From assembly GCA_013203065.1 (NCBI GenBank), contig JABMQV010000817.1:1-7491 (forward strand): a stretch of DNA of 7,491 nucleotides, read 5' to 3'. The position numbers and the translations under genes are program-made. A model generated the notes under the pieces. It worked only from the letters and a program-made list of their open reading frames with translations. It was not told the origin of the DNA and did no database searches. Positions 5,943 to 7,491 of this stretch are shown piece by piece. Numbering within the stretch: position 1 is the stretch's first letter; each line of letters opens with the position of its first letter. This DNA is from Desulfobacteraceae bacterium. Lineage in GTDB: Bacteria; Desulfobacterota; DSM-4660; Desulfatiglandales; Desulfatiglandaceae.

Positions 5943-7491
5943 CTAAATCCCTCTCAACCTTTCCATCAGCCGGGTATACCGCATGTGGGGCTTGTTATTT
6001 CTGACCGCGATAGCCAACGCCCTCTTGGTGCCGATCATGATAACCAGCTTCCTGCCACGGGTTACCGCCGTATAGATTAGATTCCGCTGTAAGAGCACAT
6101 AGTGCTGGGTCAGAATGGGGATAATCACTGCCGGGTATTCAGAACCCTGGGATTTGTGTACGGTGACGGCATAGGCCAGGACAATCTCGTCCAGCTCGCC
6201 AAAATCATAGACCACCTCTCTCCCCTCGAAAGATATGACTACTTCCTGGGTTTCAAGATTGATCCTGGTTATCCTACCCATATCTCCATTGAACACCTCT
6301 TTGTCATAATTATTCTTTACCTGCATGACCTTGTCGTTTACCAGCAGCACCCTGTTCCCCCGGCTCAGTCCGCGTTTTTCCGTATTGAGCGTCTTTTGAA
6401 GCTCATTGTTGAGGTTTACAGCCCCGACAATCCCCTTATGCATGGGGGTTAGGACCTGGATCTCTTCCACCGGATCAAACCCGAAACGCCGGGGCACGCG
6501 CTCCTTTGTGAGTTCAAGTATGACCTCAAGCACTGCCTCAGGGTCTTCCTGCTCGATAAAATAGAAATCATCCCTTGGCCCTGGGGGTCTCAGTGATGGC
6601 AGAACCCCATCGTTGATCTTGTGTGCATTGACGATGATAAGGCTCTCCTTGGCCTGGCGGAAGATCTTGTTCAGTTCCACCACCGGCACGGTACCCGATG
6701 AGATGATGTCCTTCAGTACACTTCCCGCGCCTACCGAGGGGAGTTGGTTCACATCCCCCACCAGGATAAGCGTGCTACGGGGAGGGATTGCCTTGAGTAG
6801 ATGGTGCATGAGGACCGTATCGATCATAGAGGCCTCGTCCACAATCAGGAGATCGCAGTCAAGCGGTCTTTCCGCGTTTCTCTGAAACCCTCCCTTTTGA
6901 AGGCTGTACTCCAGCAACCTGTGAATGGTCCTGGCATGGAAGCCGGTCGTCTCACCCATCCGTTTGGCAGCCCTACCGGTGGGCGCGGCAAGCATGATCT
7001 TCACCCGGAGCCTTGAAAAGATCTTCAAAATGGCGTTGATGATTGTGGTCTTTCCCGTACCCGGTCCGCCCGTAATGACAAGCACCTTGTTCCCTGCCGC
7101 ACACCCTATCGCCTCCACCTGGTTCCTTGCCAACGTGATGGAGAGTTGGGCCTGCACCCACGCGATTGCCTTCCCTGAATCGATATCCCTGATGGATTTG
7201 GGGTTCCGTATCAATTCCTTGAGCCGTTCGGCCACCCTGGTCTCGGAAAGGTGGAAACGGGCAAGATAGATTCCCTTGTTGTTTTCCCGGTACTCCCCTG
7301 CCCCGCTGTTCAAGTCCTCAGCAACGACCCGTTTTTCAAAGACCAGGGTGGCCAGAGCCTTGGAAATGACCTCAGGATCCACTTCAAGCACTTCCTCACA
7401 CTTCTTGCACAAGGATTCATAAGGGAAATAGACATTCCCCTCATCTGCCAGTTGATTCAGGACATAGAGAATACCTGCCTCTGCCCTCAGG
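5943..7491 (-). CDS. recD2: RecD2-type ATP-dependent DNA helicase (SF1), 5' end beyond window
   Basis: This is a partial gene. The last 515 residues are visible, and the reading frame runs open through the right edge; full RecD2 proteins are about 720-750 residues, so roughly 200-230 N-terminal residues (with the helix-hairpin-helix part) are missing. RecD2 is a 5'-3' SF1B helicase of DNA repair, usually in bacteria without RecBC. Numbering from the first complete codon (7488-7490), the motifs are: the RecD2-style helix LRAEAGILYVLNQLADEG (1-18), motif I GGPGTGKTT (141-149), Ia APTGRAAKRM (169-178), II VDEAS (217-221), III VGDVNQLPSVGAG (244-256), IV FRQA (277-280), the FNGDMGRI region (400-407), V YAVTVHKSQGSEYP (440-453) and VI YTAVTRGR (473-480). 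All are intact. A TTG at 7412 is not the start, because clear homology continues upstream of it. It ends with TAG, converging on livF. Confidence 0.93.
   Translation of the reverse strand, partial: LRAEAGILYVLNQLADEGNVYFPYESLCKKCEEVLEVDPEVISKALATLVFEKRVVAEDLNSGAGEYRENNKGIYLARFHLSETRVAERLKELIRNPKSIRDIDSGKAIAWVQAQLSITLARNQVEAIGCAAGNKVLVITGGPGTGKTTIINAILKIFSRLRVKIMLAAPTGRAAKRMGETTGFHARTIHRLLEYSLQKGGFQRNAERPLDCDLLIVDEASMIDTVLMHHLLKAIPPRSTLILVGDVNQLPSVGAGSVLKDIISSGTVPVVELNKIFRQAKESLIIVNAHKINDGVLPSLRPPGPRDDFYFIEQEDPEAVLEVILELTKERVPRRFGFDPVEEIQVLTPMHKGIVGAVNLNNELQKTLNTEKRGLSRGNRVLLVNDKVMQVKNNYDKEVFNGDMGRITRINLETQEVVISFEGREVVYDFGELDEIVLAYAVTVHKSQGSEYPAVIIPILTQHYVLLQRNLIYTAVTRGRKLVIMIGTKRALAIAVRNNKPHMRYTRLMERLRGI

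Noticed and set aside
7410..7412. TTG as the start codon of the helicase
   Set aside because: The frame continues upstream to the window edge with conserved RecD2-like sequence (LRAEAGILYVLNQLADEG), so the gene is partial rather than started here.
1..7491. Mobile elements, CRISPR arrays, tRNA/rRNA genes, toxin-antitoxin or defence modules
   Set aside because: No transposase or integrase motifs, terminal repeats, regularly spaced repeats, tRNA-like cloverleaf or defence-type domains were seen. The RecD2 motifs fit a housekeeping repair helicase.

Overview
The window is ordinary bacterial chromosome from a moderately GC-rich organism. Its style points to a Gram-negative, most likely of the Desulfobacterota (old Deltaproteobacteria): a Tat-exported substrate-binding protein heads a five-gene liv-type ABC operon, beside a stand-alone PHP phosphatase and a RecD2 helicase. 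The taxonomic guess is an inference from gene content and protein style, not from a marker gene.

Layout. (1) 80-916, minus strand: a complete PHP-family metallo-phosphatase of the histidinol-phosphatase type. (2) 917-1377: a divergent, visibly A+T-richer intergenic region of about 460 bases. It holds a weak candidate promoter for each side, a 12-bp perfect palindrome, a cluster of short degenerate dyad repeats, and an imperfect hairpin followed by a T-rich run just before the transporter operon. (3) 1378-5940, plus strand: a complete high-affinity ABC importer of the branched-chain amino acid (HAAT) type. The order is substrate-binding protein, permease LivH, permease LivM, ATPase LivG, ATPase LivF. 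Spacing is very tight (1-nt gap, 4-nt overlap, 11-nt gap, 17-nt overlap), so the five genes are almost certainly one transcription unit. (4) 5943-7491, minus strand: the C-terminal two thirds or so of a RecD2-type SF1 DNA helicase. It converges on livF with only 2 nt between the stop codons, and its N-terminus lies beyond the right edge.

How the genes work together. The binding protein is predicted to fold in the cytoplasm, cross the membrane through the Tat pathway, capture an amino acid or similar small carboxylate in the periplasm and hand it to the LivH/LivM channel, powered by LivG/LivF. The true substrate is not certain: the ligand-proximal loops are not those of classical LivJ/LivK. 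The PHP protein and the helicase have no obvious functional link to the transporter.

I saw no mobile element, CRISPR array, tRNA/rRNA gene or convincing new system. The observations most worth a second look are the two unusual ATP-site motifs in LivG and LivF, which fall in the same composite site of the predicted heterodimer, and the attenuator-like hairpin in the operon leader.
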